This document shows, piece by piece, positions 1-9,013 of a DNA stretch of 55,565 nucleotides. Each line of letters begins with the position of its first letter. Within the stretch, counting starts at the first letter, position 1. Below the pieces are notes generated by a model that made no database searches, had not been told where the DNA came from, and was given only the letters and a program-made list of their open reading frames with translations. The stretch is taken from the NCBI GenBank assembly GCA_937922945.1, contig CAKZUP010000080.1, forward strand, positions 1-55,565, read 5' to 3'. Source of the stretch: an uncultured Granulosicoccaceae bacterium (lineage in GTDB: Bacteria > Pseudomonadota > Gammaproteobacteria > Granulosicoccales > Granulosicoccaceae). Position numbers and translations under genes: made by a program.

Positions 1-255
1 GCCTGGAAGGAAACCGATGATGCAAAACGCTTCAACGAAGTGGTTACCGCTGCGCGTTCAGAAACCGATGAAGCAACCCGTAAAACCCAGTATTTTGAAG
101 CACAACAATTGCTGCATGATGATGGTGGCGCTATTGTTGCGATGTGGGCTAACTACATTCATGCGCATTCAAAGAAAATTGCACACGGCGATGATGTTGC
201 AGCCAACTGGGTGAACGACGGTAATAAAATCGCTGAACGCTGGTGGTTTGCATAA
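1..255 (+). CDS. ABC transporter substrate-binding protein, C-terminal fragment
   Basis: The window opens inside this gene, and only the last 84 codons are visible, ending in TAA. The reading frame is open from base 1. The visible part has the layout of the C-terminus of a family 5 (peptide/nickel/opine) periplasmic solute-binding protein: an amphipathic helix with KRFNEVV, then a helix like KTQYFEAQQLLHDDGGAIV, and an aromatic-rich tail ending RWWFA. In that family the helix carrying Q.LLHDDG lies near the end of lobe I and helps form the ligand cleft. The protein would bind a substrate in the periplasm and deliver it to a membrane permease. Permease genes, if linked, lie outside the window. 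The family assignment is fairly safe and the substrate is unknown. A strong terminator follows directly. Confidence 0.7.
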   Translation, partial: AWKETDDAKRFNEVVTAARSETDEATRKTQYFEAQQLLHDDGGAIVAMWANYIHAHSKKIAHGDDVAANWVNDGNKIAERWWFA

Positions 256-283
256 GGCTTTTCTATTAAGCGTACTATGAAAC

Positions 284-318
284 AACCGGTGACTTGTAGT
301 AAGTCACCGGTTTTTTTT
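284..318 (+). terminator. Rho-independent terminator after the binding-protein gene
   Basis: A perfect 12-bp stem (AACCGGTGACTT with AAGTCACCGGTT) closes a 5-base loop and runs into a T tract at 311-318. It lies 29 bases past the stop codon of the binding-protein fragment and insulates it from the hydrolase gene that follows. Confidence 0.93.
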
Positions 319-405
319 CGCCTTCATTTTTAAACGTGGTCTTATACATATCGTATCTTGCCGGTCCATGCAGATGCCGATATCACATGACTCTGCAAAC
401 GACAG

Positions 406-2427
406 TTGCATGACATGAACACTGAATCAATAACAAAGCTTGATGTATCAGAACAGGCCGACGTGGGTATACACATGCCCGACGGCTGCAGACTATCGGC
501 ACGCATCTGGATGCCGGTTAACGCAAACACACAACCGGTTCCGGCAATTCTTGAGCATCTGCCGTATCGCAAACGCGACGGTACGATTTATCGCGATGAA
601 CTCACTCACCCGTATTTCGCAGCGCATGGTTACGCGTGCATTCGAGTCGATATGCGCGGCAACGGCGAGTCGGAAGGTTTGATGGACGATGAGTACACCG
701 CGCAAGAATTACAAGATGCCTGCGATGTTATTGCCTGGGCTAAAGCGCAGCCCTGGTGTAGCGGCAAGGTTGGCATGATGGGCATTTCATGGGGTGGCTT
801 TAATGCTTTGCAAGTTGCCGCTCTCCAGCCCGATGGCCTTGAGGCGATTATTACCGTGTGCTCAACCGTCGATCGCTTCGCCGACGACATACACTACAAA
901 GGCGGGTGCCTGTTAACCGAAAACCTCGGCTGGACGGGCAACATGTTGTCTTACTCTTCACGCCCGCCAGACCCTGCATTGGTTGGCGAGCAATGGTTCG
1001 ATAGGTGGCAAGAGCGATTGAATCATCTGCCAATGATGGCATCCACGTGGTTGCGCCATCAAGCGCGCGATGAATACTGGCAACACGGCTCGGTATGCGA
1101 AGACTACTCAGCAATAAAGGCCGCCGTTTTATCCGTTGGTGGATGGCATGATGGGTATCGCAACACCATCTCGCATTTAGTTGAAAACATTCAAGCACCG
1201 GTTAAGGGTATCGTTGGACCATGGATACACAAGTACCCGCACTACGCTGCCCCTTCCCCTGCCATTGGTTTTTTACAGGAGTCGTTACGTTGGTGGAATC
1301 GTTGGCTTAAATGCATCGACACCGAAGTAGAGAACGACCCAGATTACCGAGTCTGGTTAATGGACAGCGTGAAACCTCAGCGCTGGTTGGACGCACGCCC
1401 GGGCGAATGGATCGGTGAACTACACTGGCCACCGACAAAACCTGCCGAAAAAACGTTTTATTTCGTTGGCCAAAGCCACAGTAACGCGTTATCGGAGACT
1501 TCGGGGCCATGTGAGCTTGACGTATCATCACCTCAACACTGTGGCTCAACCTGCGGTGAGTATTTCCCGTTTACATTCGGACCAGAACTGCCAGACGATC
1601 AGACCCAAGATGATCTTCTTTCAACCTGCATAGATTCCGATAGTTTGAATGAATCGCTGGATATTGTCGGTGCGCCGACCCTTCAATTAAGCTTAAACGT
1701 TAACAAACCTTGTGGCTTAGTCGCTGCACGTTTGTGCGACTTACGACCAGATGGAACATCGGCCTTGATTACCATGGGTGTGCTGAATCTTGCTCACCGG
1801 CACTCGTTTGCCAAACCTGAAACACTCACACCGGGTGAGGTTTTCGACACCACACTGACTCTTGATCAAATCGCCTACCGTTTGCCAGCAGGCCATCGAC
1901 TTCGGCTTGCGCTTTCAACAAGCTACTGGCCGTTTGTATGGCCATCAGCGCAGCAAAGCTCATTGCACATAACAGCAGGTGAACTCAACTTGCCAATACG
2001 CGCAGGCAGAGAGTCCAGCGCGGTTACGTTCGCACCGGTAGATACAGCTGCAAGTTGGCAAGCCGAAGAGCTACGGTCGCCCTCTTCTACAAGAGATATT
2101 GTTGATGATGAACAAAGTGGTACACGTATCACCAGCATAGAAAATGACTTTGGTGAATTTAAGGATCTGCACCATGGATTAATGAACGGCAGTTCGGTTA
2201 GCGAACATTGGAGTATAAGGCCTGATGACCCGCTTTCGGCAACCGGTGAAATTCATTGGGTGCAAACGGGTGGCCGTGATCAGTGGCATTGGAAAACCGA
2301 TGTTAAATTACACGTTAGTTGTAACGCGACGCATTTTTTTGTTAACGCAAAACTGCAGGCACATAACGACGGCGATCTGATTTTCGAAAAAGACTATGAA
2401 GACGCTATTGCGCGTGATTACATTTAA
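406..2427 (+). CDS. CocE/NonD family hydrolase (X-Pro dipeptidyl-peptidase S15-like)
   Basis: A 673-residue alpha/beta hydrolase of the CocE/NonD family, whose members cleave esters or acyl-proline bonds. The nucleophile elbow is GISWGG, with the catalytic Ser near residue 128. Family landmarks precede it: a start like V.MPDG..LSA.IW.P (residues 20-37), PYRKRDGT, and the VDMRGNGESEG segment around residues 81-91. The second half (from about residue 360) has the jelly-roll C-terminal domain of this family, with L.V...P.G...ARLCD and a G..F..T.TL pattern. There is no signal peptide, so it is probably cytoplasmic. An ATG four codons in (base 415) is an equally good start. It is single, framed by a terminator upstream and a convergent gene downstream. 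Its substrate cannot be told. Confidence 0.9.
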   Translation: MHDMNTESITKLDVSEQADVGIHMPDGCRLSARIWMPVNANTQPVPAILEHLPYRKRDGTIYRDELTHPYFAAHGYACIRVDMRGNGESEGLMDDEYTAQELQDACDVIAWAKAQPWCSGKVGMMGISWGGFNALQVAALQPDGLEAIITVCSTVDRFADDIHYKGGCLLTENLGWTGNMLSYSSRPPDPALVGEQWFDRWQERLNHLPMMASTWLRHQARDEYWQHGSVCEDYSAIKAAVLSVGGWHDGYRNTISHLVENIQAPVKGIVGPWIHKYPHYAAPSPAIGFLQESLRWWNRWLKCIDTEVENDPDYRVWLMDSVKPQRWLDARPGEWIGELHWPPTKPAEKTFYFVGQSHSNALSETSGPCELDVSSPQHCGSTCGEYFPFTFGPELPDDQTQDDLLSTCIDSDSLNESLDIVGAPTLQLSLNVNKPCGLVAARLCDLRPDGTSALITMGVLNLAHRHSFAKPETLTPGEVFDTTLTLDQIAYRLPAGHRLRLALSTSYWPFVWPSAQQSSLHITAGELNLPIRAGRESSAVTFAPVDTAASWQAEELRSPSSTRDIVDDEQSGTRITSIENDFGEFKDLHHGLMNGSSVSEHWSIRPDDPLSATGEIHWVQTGGRDQWHWKTDVKLHVSCNATHFFVNAKLQAHNDGDLIFEKDYEDAIARDYI

Positions 2428-2445
2428 ACGCTTATTCTATTGATG

Positions 2446-2486
2446 ATGTTCGTTATGATCAAGACGAATATGATCTTTACGAACAT
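2446..2486. other. Hairpin in the convergent intergenic region
   Basis: ATGTTCGT at 2446-2453 pairs with ACGAACAT at 2479-2486, and two GATC copies inside can extend the pairing. It lies between two convergent genes, where it could act as a bidirectional transcript end. There is no T tract, so its role as a terminator is uncertain. Confidence 0.35.
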
Positions 2487-2507
2487 GAGCAATACCGAAC
2501 ACAATAG

Positions 2508-3494
2508 CTATTCAGCCGCCATATTTCGCAAGCGGTGAACGATAAACTCGAAACTCTCGGCGGCACGTTTACTCACGTGTCTGGCGCGTAAATAACCGTG
2601 AACCAAACCTGGCTCGTTGCGCCAGTGAGCACTGCCACCGCTGGCGTTAATGGCCTCACAATAGTGTTTACCATCATCGGCCAGTGGATCGCATGCCGAT
2701 GAAACCACCACCGTCTCTGGCAAGTTGGAAAAGTCCTTGTCTTGCAACGGTGCAAACGTAAAATCGCCCACGGGCACATCGGTAGCAACGCGTACCTTTT
2801 GATAAAATTCCATATCGTCGCTCGTTAGCATAGGCGCATTGGCGTGTTCAATATAGGAACCCGTATTGTTTTCACCTCCTGAATCAGCACCTAAAGCGGG
2901 GCCTAAACCCGGATAGATCAACACTTGTCCTTTAACAGGGCTCGGCTGATTATGCGTCTGACTCGTTCGTAGCGTATGGGCAACAGCTGCGCACAAATTT
3001 CCACCGGCACTATCACCACACAACAATACCTGGCACGACAATCGTTTTACTTCACTCTGAACGACAGCCAGACAATCTTCGTAAGCCAGCGGGTGTAGAT
3101 GTTCTGGCGCTAGTCGATAGTCGACCGATATCACGTTCAACTCGGTTTGATCGCACAGTTCTGCACAGATAGCATCATGACTTTCAAGATCCCCCATGAT
3201 AAATCCGCCACCGTGTATAAACACAAGCTGGCATTGCTGGTCAGACGGAGCTTTACTCGAACTCTTCGCGCTGCTGTATCGGCGAATGGGAACGGTATGA
3301 TTATTCGTTACAACGCTGTCGTTGGTAGCGACTACGCCGGCGGGATAATCAACATGGTATTCACGACACAGCGAATTGTATAGCGCGCGTTGTTCATCGA
3401 TGCTGCGAGTAGCGGCATCTGGCGGATAATGTTGTTCTGTTCGTGTGATAAACGACCAGACTTCTTTATCGATCAGGTGGGCGTAGTCAGTCAT
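2508..3494 (-). CDS. Alpha/beta hydrolase, HSL-family (family IV) esterase/lipase
   Basis: A 328-residue esterase of the hormone-sensitive lipase family. The oxyanion-hole motif HGGGF is at residues 94-98. The nucleophile motif GDSAGG puts the catalytic Ser at residue 162. The acid is probably in CDPLADDG and the catalytic His in LVHGYLR near the C-terminus. These enzymes hydrolyse short-chain acyl esters in the cytoplasm, and the natural substrate is unknown. The ATG start overlaps the end of the ferredoxin gene by 8 bases, so the two are translationally coupled. It is the last gene of a reverse-strand cluster that starts with methanethiol oxidase. Confidence 0.92.
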   Translation of the reverse strand: MTDYAHLIDKEVWSFITRTEQHYPPDAATRSIDEQRALYNSLCREYHVDYPAGVVATNDSVVTNNHTVPIRRYSSAKSSSKAPSDQQCQLVFIHGGGFIMGDLESHDAICAELCDQTELNVISVDYRLAPEHLHPLAYEDCLAVVQSEVKRLSCQVLLCGDSAGGNLCAAVAHTLRTSQTHNQPSPVKGQVLIYPGLGPALGADSGGENNTGSYIEHANAPMLTSDDMEFYQKVRVATDVPVGDFTFAPLQDKDFSNLPETVVVSSACDPLADDGKHYCEAINASGGSAHWRNEPGLVHGYLRARHVSKRAAESFEFIVHRLRNMAAE

Positions 3495-3882
3495 TGCTTT
3501 TTCCTGAAAACGCGCCGGTGAAAGGGTTAACGTAGAGTTCGTCGTGAGACTCTACCCCCTCTTCGATAACACAGTCAGACTTTGGCCTTGCAACACACAA
3601 TAAAATATAACCAGCCTTCGACTGGCGTTTATTTAATGCAGAAGCACCGGGCTGACGCACCTTGCCACTAATAAGCTTTGCGGCACAAGTTATACAGCCA
3701 CCATAATCGCAACCAATGGGCAATTGGATACCCGCGTTCAGCGCGGCTTGATAGATGGGTTCATCTTCGCCAACCTGCAGACTCACACCACTGTTGCGCA
3801 GCTCAACCGTGTACGTTAAAGCGTTGGCTGCGTTCGATGTTGAACTCGGCGTTACCGACCTTGCTGAATCGGGTTCATCCAT
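3487..3882 (-). CDS. 2Fe-2S ferredoxin, plant/chloroplast type
   Basis: A 131-residue electron carrier. The beta-grasp 2Fe-2S motif is complete: Cys58, Cys63, Cys66 (in CDYGGCITC) and Cys96 (LLCVARP). About 22 residues of polar N-terminal extension precede the ferredoxin fold. It most resembles the ferredoxins that feed oxygenases or the ferredoxin domains of CDP-6-deoxy-delta-3,4-glucoseen-reductase-like reductases, but there is no reductase domain here. Its ATG overlaps the stop of the CoA-binding gene (TGATG), and its 3' end overlaps the esterase, so all three share a transcript. Its redox partner is not visible in the cluster. Confidence 0.92.
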   Translation of the reverse strand: MDEPDSARSVTPSSTSNAANALTYTVELRNSGVSLQVGEDEPIYQAALNAGIQLPIGCDYGGCITCAAKLISGKVRQPGASALNKRQSKAGYILLCVARPKSDCVIEEGVESHDELYVNPFTGAFSGKSND

Positions 3883-4331
3883 CAGATATCCTGATTAAGC
3901 TTCGGTTTCCAGAACGGACGAAATAATTCGATCTTTGGGCACCTATCCATGACAACGCGCAAACCCGCTTGTTCAGCCAACTTTGCAGCGTCTTCGTTAT
4001 ACACCCCGATTTGCCCCCAAAGCACTTTTGCGCCTATATCGATGGCCTCCTGTGCAATTGCGGGTAATGCCTCCGACGCCCGGAACACTTGCACCATATC
4101 AACCGGTTCCTGAATGTCAGCAAGAGACGCCACTACTTTTAATCCGCGAATCTCGTTGCCCGCTTCTCGCGGATTAACAGGAATCATGTTGTAACCTTGC
4201 TCATGCAATACGCGCAGAACGCCGTAACTAAACCGCGTGGCATCGGGACTCGCTCCTACCATGGCAATGGTTTTAACATCGCTAAGAATGCTGGCCAAAT
4301 AGTTGGCTGGGTATTCTTCTTCGTGGTTCAT
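3882..4331 (-). CDS. CoA-binding domain protein (YccU-like)
   Basis: A 149-residue protein made of one Rossmann-type CoA-binding domain, as in YccU and the N-terminal part of succinyl-CoA synthetase alpha. Visible landmarks are IAMVGASPDATRFSYGV near the N-terminus, the PVNPREAG turn, and AKVLWGQIGVYNEDAAKLAEQAG. It ends with VMDRCPKIE, typical of the family. I chose the ATG at 4331 because AGAGGG lies nine bases before it. A TTG at 4355 would overlap the upstream gene. The biochemical role of this family is poorly defined. It is coupled to the ferredoxin gene downstream. Confidence 0.88.
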   Translation of the reverse strand: MNHEEEYPANYLASILSDVKTIAMVGASPDATRFSYGVLRVLHEQGYNMIPVNPREAGNEIRGLKVVASLADIQEPVDMVQVFRASEALPAIAQEAIDIGAKVLWGQIGVYNEDAAKLAEQAGLRVVMDRCPKIELFRPFWKPKLNQDI

Positions 4332-4345
4332 TTGCGGCAGCCCTC

Positions 4346-5704
4346 TTATAACCAAATATCTGACGTACAGTCACCACCAGGGTAACGAGTCTCATGGCAC
4401 CTTGATGGTCCGTTGGGTTCATTGCCAAAGTCGACAATAAAATCGTTATTGATGCTCATTCCACCTTGATCAGTATCGCAATCAACCATAAGCATGACGC
4501 CGCCTTTATGGCGTATGTCGGGATAGAACTGGTTATCCCATGTTGAAAATAAAGACGTGGTCACATAAAGGCGCTTGCCATCGAGACTCAATTGAATCAT
4601 TTGTGGCCCGCCAGCAATATCAACTCCATTCACCGTGGGTGCTTTGTTTAACATGCCACCCATCCAGACTTGGCCGGTCATGCGTGGATTATGGGGGTCA
4701 GAAATATCATATTGGCGTATATCGCCGTGTAACCAGTTACAAAAGTACAAAAAGCGATCGTCCATGGAAATCAAAATAACCGTAATGAGCCCGGGCAAGG
4801 GAATTGGCCATTCCGGATGACGTTCGTTTTCTACATCGATAATTTTTTCAACAATCCATTCTTGATCTTTCTTATACCAGTGAATAATGTTTGACGATAA
4901 TGCAGCACCGACAAAGCCGTGTGTGGAATCCGGATTATGATGAAACCGAACTTCCAGAGGCACAAGACCATCTTCACCAAGATAAACGGTTTGTTCAACC
5001 TGCTTTTTTTCAAAATCCCAGAAATGGATTTCCCGACCGTATTTTAATAGCCCAACATCTTCAAGATCGAAACCAGGCATAAAGGTATTGGGTGCAGCCC
5101 ACTCACTGGAAACCATAACGTTGTGTCGGGGCTGGTACCAGAAATCGTAATTGAATTTCATGCCACCAAGATCGTTCTCCCAACGCCCGACTATCTCAAA
5201 CTCTTTGTTCAGGTGCAGAAAGCCACCAGGTGCATTGCCATTAGCATCGCCCAGCATGGATATAATGATGTCTGAACCCAGACAATGCACGGTATGCGGT
5301 GCGGACAAATCGGTTTTTGATTTTATTTCGTCGCCAGAGACCACTTTATGAACGCTGGGATTTCGGGGGTCGGTTGCGCAATCGATAATATGTAGATTGG
5401 AACTACGCACACCGGGAACAATGAGGTATTTGCGTTCCATCTTGCCATCGTTAAAGCAAGACGAACAGGCGTTCCACCCCATGTGATGCAACTCATCGCC
5501 AATACCTGGCATTTCGCATCGTGAGATCACTTGAGAATAAGTGGGGCTCTCTGGATCGGCATCAACAGTCGCAAGATAGTCTGGTTTCTGTATACCCGTG
5601 CCAACGTAAATGGCAATGGTGTACAACAGTTTTTCGCGCGGCGCTTGCATAGCATCCGCAGGGGATGCATAACCTGGTCCACAACATGCTTTAGCAGTCG
5701 CCAC
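4346..5704 (-). CDS. mtoX: Methanethiol oxidase, SBP56/SELENBP1 family
   Basis: A 452-residue protein that aligns along its full length with human SELENBP1 and bacterial MtoX, which oxidise methanethiol to formaldehyde, H2O2 and H2S. Diagnostic stretches include CCGPGYASP at the N-terminus, PDYLATVDADP, GDELHHMGWNACSSC, HTVHCLGS, YDFWYQPRHNVM, SLDDRFLYFCNWLHGD-like (here SMDDRFLYFCNWLHGD), GGPQMIQLSLDGKRLYVTTS and the C-terminal RYPGGDCTSDIW. The metal-binding histidines and the CSSC pair are present. No signal peptide is evident. The start is GTG, supported by GAGGAAAG seven to ten bases upstream. It leads the cluster with the CoA-binding, ferredoxin and esterase genes. In a marine setting methanethiol would come from DMSP or methionine breakdown, which is inference. 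Confidence 0.93.
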   Translation of the reverse strand: MATAKACCGPGYASPADAMQAPREKLLYTIAIYVGTGIQKPDYLATVDADPESPTYSQVISRCEMPGIGDELHHMGWNACSSCFNDGKMERKYLIVPGVRSSNLHIIDCATDPRNPSVHKVVSGDEIKSKTDLSAPHTVHCLGSDIIISMLGDANGNAPGGFLHLNKEFEIVGRWENDLGGMKFNYDFWYQPRHNVMVSSEWAAPNTFMPGFDLEDVGLLKYGREIHFWDFEKKQVEQTVYLGEDGLVPLEVRFHHNPDSTHGFVGAALSSNIIHWYKKDQEWIVEKIIDVENERHPEWPIPLPGLITVILISMDDRFLYFCNWLHGDIRQYDISDPHNPRMTGQVWMGGMLNKAPTVNGVDIAGGPQMIQLSLDGKRLYVTTSLFSTWDNQFYPDIRHKGGVMLMVDCDTDQGGMSINNDFIVDFGNEPNGPSRCHETRYPGGDCTSDIWL

Positions 5705-5921
5705 TGGTCTTTCCTCACATTAATTGCGAATTCATAACACTAGAGCGAATATCGCACAATTAAAAGTTTCCAGCAATTTTCAGCGCGCCTGCAACACACT
5801 CCCCCGCGACAGTTTGAACCGCATCCATGGAGTGTGATTCTTCACATGACTTTTGTGTTATCCGCGTTCGCTATGGGCGCACTGGACATTCTGGCCGCAC
5901 GTGCACGCGCAGCCCTGAATT

Positions 5922-7085
5922 CTATGCAGACGCAATAGCATCACCTGTGGGCAATTGATTTAAAGCAGTCGCAAGCGACTGCACAGAACCCTCAACATCT
6001 TTGAGTTTGTCTAAACCAAATAGCCCGATACGAAAAGACTTAAAGTTATCGCCCTCATCACACATGAGCGGCACACCAGCCGCTATTTGCATCCCGATTT
6101 TTGCAAATGCGCTGCCATTTTGCATAGCCGGGTTGTCGGTGTAGCAAACCACAACACCCGGCGCTTCGAATCCTGCCGATGCAACGCTTTTGAATCCTTT
6201 TTGTGCGAGTAATGCACGAACTTCAGCGCCTAGCTCGTGTTGTGCTTGCATGGCATTGCCTAAGCCAAACTCAACTGTCTCTTGCATAACATTTCGAAAC
6301 TGGCGCAGCGATTCGGTTGGCATGGTTGAGTGATAGGCGTGCGCTCCGGATTCATAGGTATCCATGATTTGCGACCACTTTTTCAAATCGATAGCAAAGC
6401 TGTTACTGTCGGTTTCCTGAAGCTTTGCATGTGCCTGCTCACTGAGCATAACCAATCCGCAACACGGCGGCCCACTCCAGCCTTTTTGCGGCGCGCTAAT
6501 GATAACGTCTACACCGGTGGCTTTCATGTCTACCCAAATGCAGCCAGAGGCAATGCAATCGAGTACAAACAACCCACCCACTTTATGGGTCGCATCTGCT
6601 ACCGCTTTTATGTAGCTCTCCGGTAGCATCATGCCAGCCGACGTTTCAACATGTGGCGCAAAAACCATGGCAGGCTTTTCTTTTTCAATGGCTGCAACCA
6701 CTTCTTCAATAGGCGCAGGTGCGAACGGTTGTTGGGGATCGTTGGCATCCGATGCTGATGATCGACGAGCCTGAAGCACAGTGTTGCTGCTGGTAAAGCC
6801 GCCCATTTCAAATATTTGCGACCAGCGATAGCTAAACCAGCCGTTGCGTATGATTAGTGCGCTTTCACCATTCGTGAACTGGCGTGCCACAGCTTCCATA
6901 CCAAACGTGCCACTGCCAGGCACGACCACAGCCCGATGTGCGTTGTAAGCGGTTTTAAGCGTTGCAGAAATATCGCACATGACCGATTGAAAGTTGTGCG
7001 ACATATGATTTAGCGCACGATCGGTGTAGACAACCGAATACTCCAGTAATCCGTTTGGGTCGACAGTGTCGTAGAGTGCTTTCAT
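5922..7085 (-). CDS. Class V PLP-dependent aminotransferase (alanine/serine-glyoxylate type)
   Basis: A 387-residue fold-type I enzyme of the class V aminotransferase group that includes alanine-glyoxylate and serine-glyoxylate aminotransferases. The PLP lysine sits in ISAPQKGWSGPP, the matching aspartate in FVLDCIASG, and the phosphate-binding glycines in VPGSGTFGMEA. I chose the ATG at 7085 because GGGG lies about seven bases before it and the protein then begins at the usual place for the family. A longer reading from 7133 adds 16 residues without an obvious ribosome site. The substrate pair is unknown. The gene stands between mtoX and a ThDP enzyme on the same strand, with gaps of over 200 bases on each side, so it may be transcribed alone. 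Confidence 0.88.
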   Translation of the reverse strand: MKALYDTVDPNGLLEYSVVYTDRALNHMSHNFQSVMCDISATLKTAYNAHRAVVVPGSGTFGMEAVARQFTNGESALIIRNGWFSYRWSQIFEMGGFTSSNTVLQARRSSASDANDPQQPFAPAPIEEVVAAIEKEKPAMVFAPHVETSAGMMLPESYIKAVADATHKVGGLFVLDCIASGCIWVDMKATGVDVIISAPQKGWSGPPCCGLVMLSEQAHAKLQETDSNSFAIDLKKWSQIMDTYESGAHAYHSTMPTESLRQFRNVMQETVEFGLGNAMQAQHELGAEVRALLAQKGFKSVASAGFEAPGVVVCYTDNPAMQNGSAFAKIGMQIAAGVPLMCDEGDNFKSFRIGLFGLDKLKDVEGSVQSLATALNQLPTGDAIASA

Positions 7086-7339
7086 GGATAGTCCCCAGCC
7101 TGAGCGCGATGCATTATCTATTGGACACAACATGATAGCGAAACTGTTAAATGCTGTGCGAGTTTAATTTTGCCATTGCTGCACAAGTACTACGCCGATT
7201 CCTGAGCTTTAAGCGCGACAGGCATCGGCATGCTTGCTACTACAGGCTTTGCCACACTAGCCTTTCGATCTAATGAATTTACGTTATATGTACACCGGGC
7301 GGCAGACTCTCTGAGTTTTTTTTGCAGGTGTGACAGGTA

Positions 7340-9004
7340 TCAATTTAACGCCTGAGCACGGATTTGGCTTAAGGTTTGGCGTGGTGTTAACGCTTCAGTG
7401 GAAATCATTAATTCCAGTACGGCACCACTGTTCGATTCCAACGCGCGAGAAAACGCTGCTTCAAATTCAAGGGTTTTACTCACTCGTTCGGCATGAAAAC
7501 CATAGGCTTTAGCCAGCGCAACAAAGTCGGGATTATGTAACTCAGTTGCAGATACACGCGCTGGATAGTGCCGCTCTTGATGCATCCGAATGGTACCGTA
7601 GCTGCCATTGTTCAGGATAAGAATAATGGGTTGGGCATTGGCCTGCATCGCCGTACCAAGTTCCTGACAATTCATTTGAAAGTCGCCATCGCCAGCAAAA
7701 CAGACCACCGTGCGATGTGGAGCTGCGATTTTGGCTGCAATGGCAGCGGGAACGCCGTAACCCATCGCACCGCTTTGCGGTGCCAACAAACGCTGGTCTG
7801 AACCATATTGTAAAAAACGACCCGACCATGTTGCAAAATTGCCAGCGCCGTTCGTGACAATAACATCGTCAGGTAAAACGCTGCGCAGATGTTTTGTTAT
7901 AGCAACCATGTCAACCGGGCCGGGCTGCTCTGGTGCATCAAAGCCTTCAACGTATTGCTGCCTGCCTTTATGTTGCCAGGCGCTCCAACTACCAGTGAGT
8001 GTCACAGCGTTAAACAATTGCGCAGCACGGTTAACGCTTGCATGAATCGGTAAATCAGCGGCATACACTTTACCAAGCTCTCGATCGGATGCGTGAACAT
8101 GAATCAGTGTTGCATCAAGGTTAGGTAGTTTAAACAAGGTGTGCGCATTGGTTGTCATCTCACCAAAGCGAATACCAATGGCCAGTATAAGATCGGCTTC
8201 TTTGATAATGGATTGCAAGCCCGGAGACATCGCCACGCCTGCTTCGCCGATGTAACACTCGCTGTGATGATCGATAAGATCATTAAATCGAAACGCCGTT
8301 ACTACCGGCAACTGGTTACGTTCACAAAACTGTTGGATATCGGCACGCCCGGCGTTTGCCCAACCGCCACCGCCAACCACCACCAGCGGTTTTTCAGCAG
8401 CATTGAGCAATCCAACCGCCTCTTCAATGTCTTCAAGAGCCGGTGACGACTCAGCAATGCGGACAGCCCTACAGGGTGCAACATCGGTTGTTGCGCTAAG
8501 CGTATTTTCAGGCAGCGCGACAACCACCGGTCCAGGCCGACCCGACAATGCAGTGCTCCAGGCGCGACTCATTAATTCTGGAATGCGTTCTACGTGATCT
8601 ATTTCCACAACCCATTTGGCCACTGAACCAAAGTAAGCTCGATAATCGATTTCCTGAAATACTTCTCTGTCGCGCTGCTCAGTACCAATCTGGCCGACGA
8701 ATAAAATCAGCGGTGTGGAATTTTGCATGGCGGTGTGAACGCCAATAGACGCATTCGTTGCACCTGGGCCACGGGTTACCATACATATTCCCGGTTGCCC
8801 GGTTAGTTTGCCATACGCTTCGGCCATGAATGCCGCACCACCTTCGTTACGGCAGAGCACGAAATCCAACTCACCAGTCGTATCATATAGCCCATCGAGT
8901 ACATCGAGGTAACTCTCGCCAGGCACACCAAAGCATTTACGTGCACCTAACACTTGCAAACATTTAACCAGTAAATGTCCGCCACTATTTTCTGTGTTTG
9001 TCAT
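7340..9004 (-). CDS. Thiamine-diphosphate-dependent enzyme, acetolactate synthase-like
   Basis: A 554-residue ThDP enzyme with the three-domain build of acetolactate synthase large subunits. The N-terminal Pyr domain has the catalytic Glu in RNEGGAAFMAEAYG (about residue 54) and the GPGATNA motif. A central domain contains VVVGGGGWANAG. The C-terminal PP domain carries GDGDFQMNCQELGTA and NNGSYGTIRMHQ, the Mg/diphosphate site. There is no neighbouring small (ACT) subunit, which argues against a biosynthetic ilvB. A catabolic decarboxylase or carboligase is more likely. The gene ends nine bases before the flavin monooxygenase gene in coordinates (transcription runs from the monooxygenase into this gene), so the two probably form an operon. 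Confidence 0.88.
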   Translation of the reverse strand: MTNTENSGGHLLVKCLQVLGARKCFGVPGESYLDVLDGLYDTTGELDFVLCRNEGGAAFMAEAYGKLTGQPGICMVTRGPGATNASIGVHTAMQNSTPLILFVGQIGTEQRDREVFQEIDYRAYFGSVAKWVVEIDHVERIPELMSRAWSTALSGRPGPVVVALPENTLSATTDVAPCRAVRIAESSPALEDIEEAVGLLNAAEKPLVVVGGGGWANAGRADIQQFCERNQLPVVTAFRFNDLIDHHSECYIGEAGVAMSPGLQSIIKEADLILAIGIRFGEMTTNAHTLFKLPNLDATLIHVHASDRELGKVYAADLPIHASVNRAAQLFNAVTLTGSWSAWQHKGRQQYVEGFDAPEQPGPVDMVAITKHLRSVLPDDVIVTNGAGNFATWSGRFLQYGSDQRLLAPQSGAMGYGVPAAIAAKIAAPHRTVVCFAGDGDFQMNCQELGTAMQANAQPIILILNNGSYGTIRMHQERHYPARVSATELHNPDFVALAKAYGFHAERVSKTLEFEAAFSRALESNSGAVLELMISTEALTPRQTLSQIRAQALN

Positions 9005-9013
9005 AGTCTGAGG

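Noticed and set aside
7300..7330. Hairpin with a T tract (ACTCTCTGAGTTTTTTTT) as a terminator
   Set aside because: The stem is only four base pairs and the T tract is on the strand with no gene ending there.
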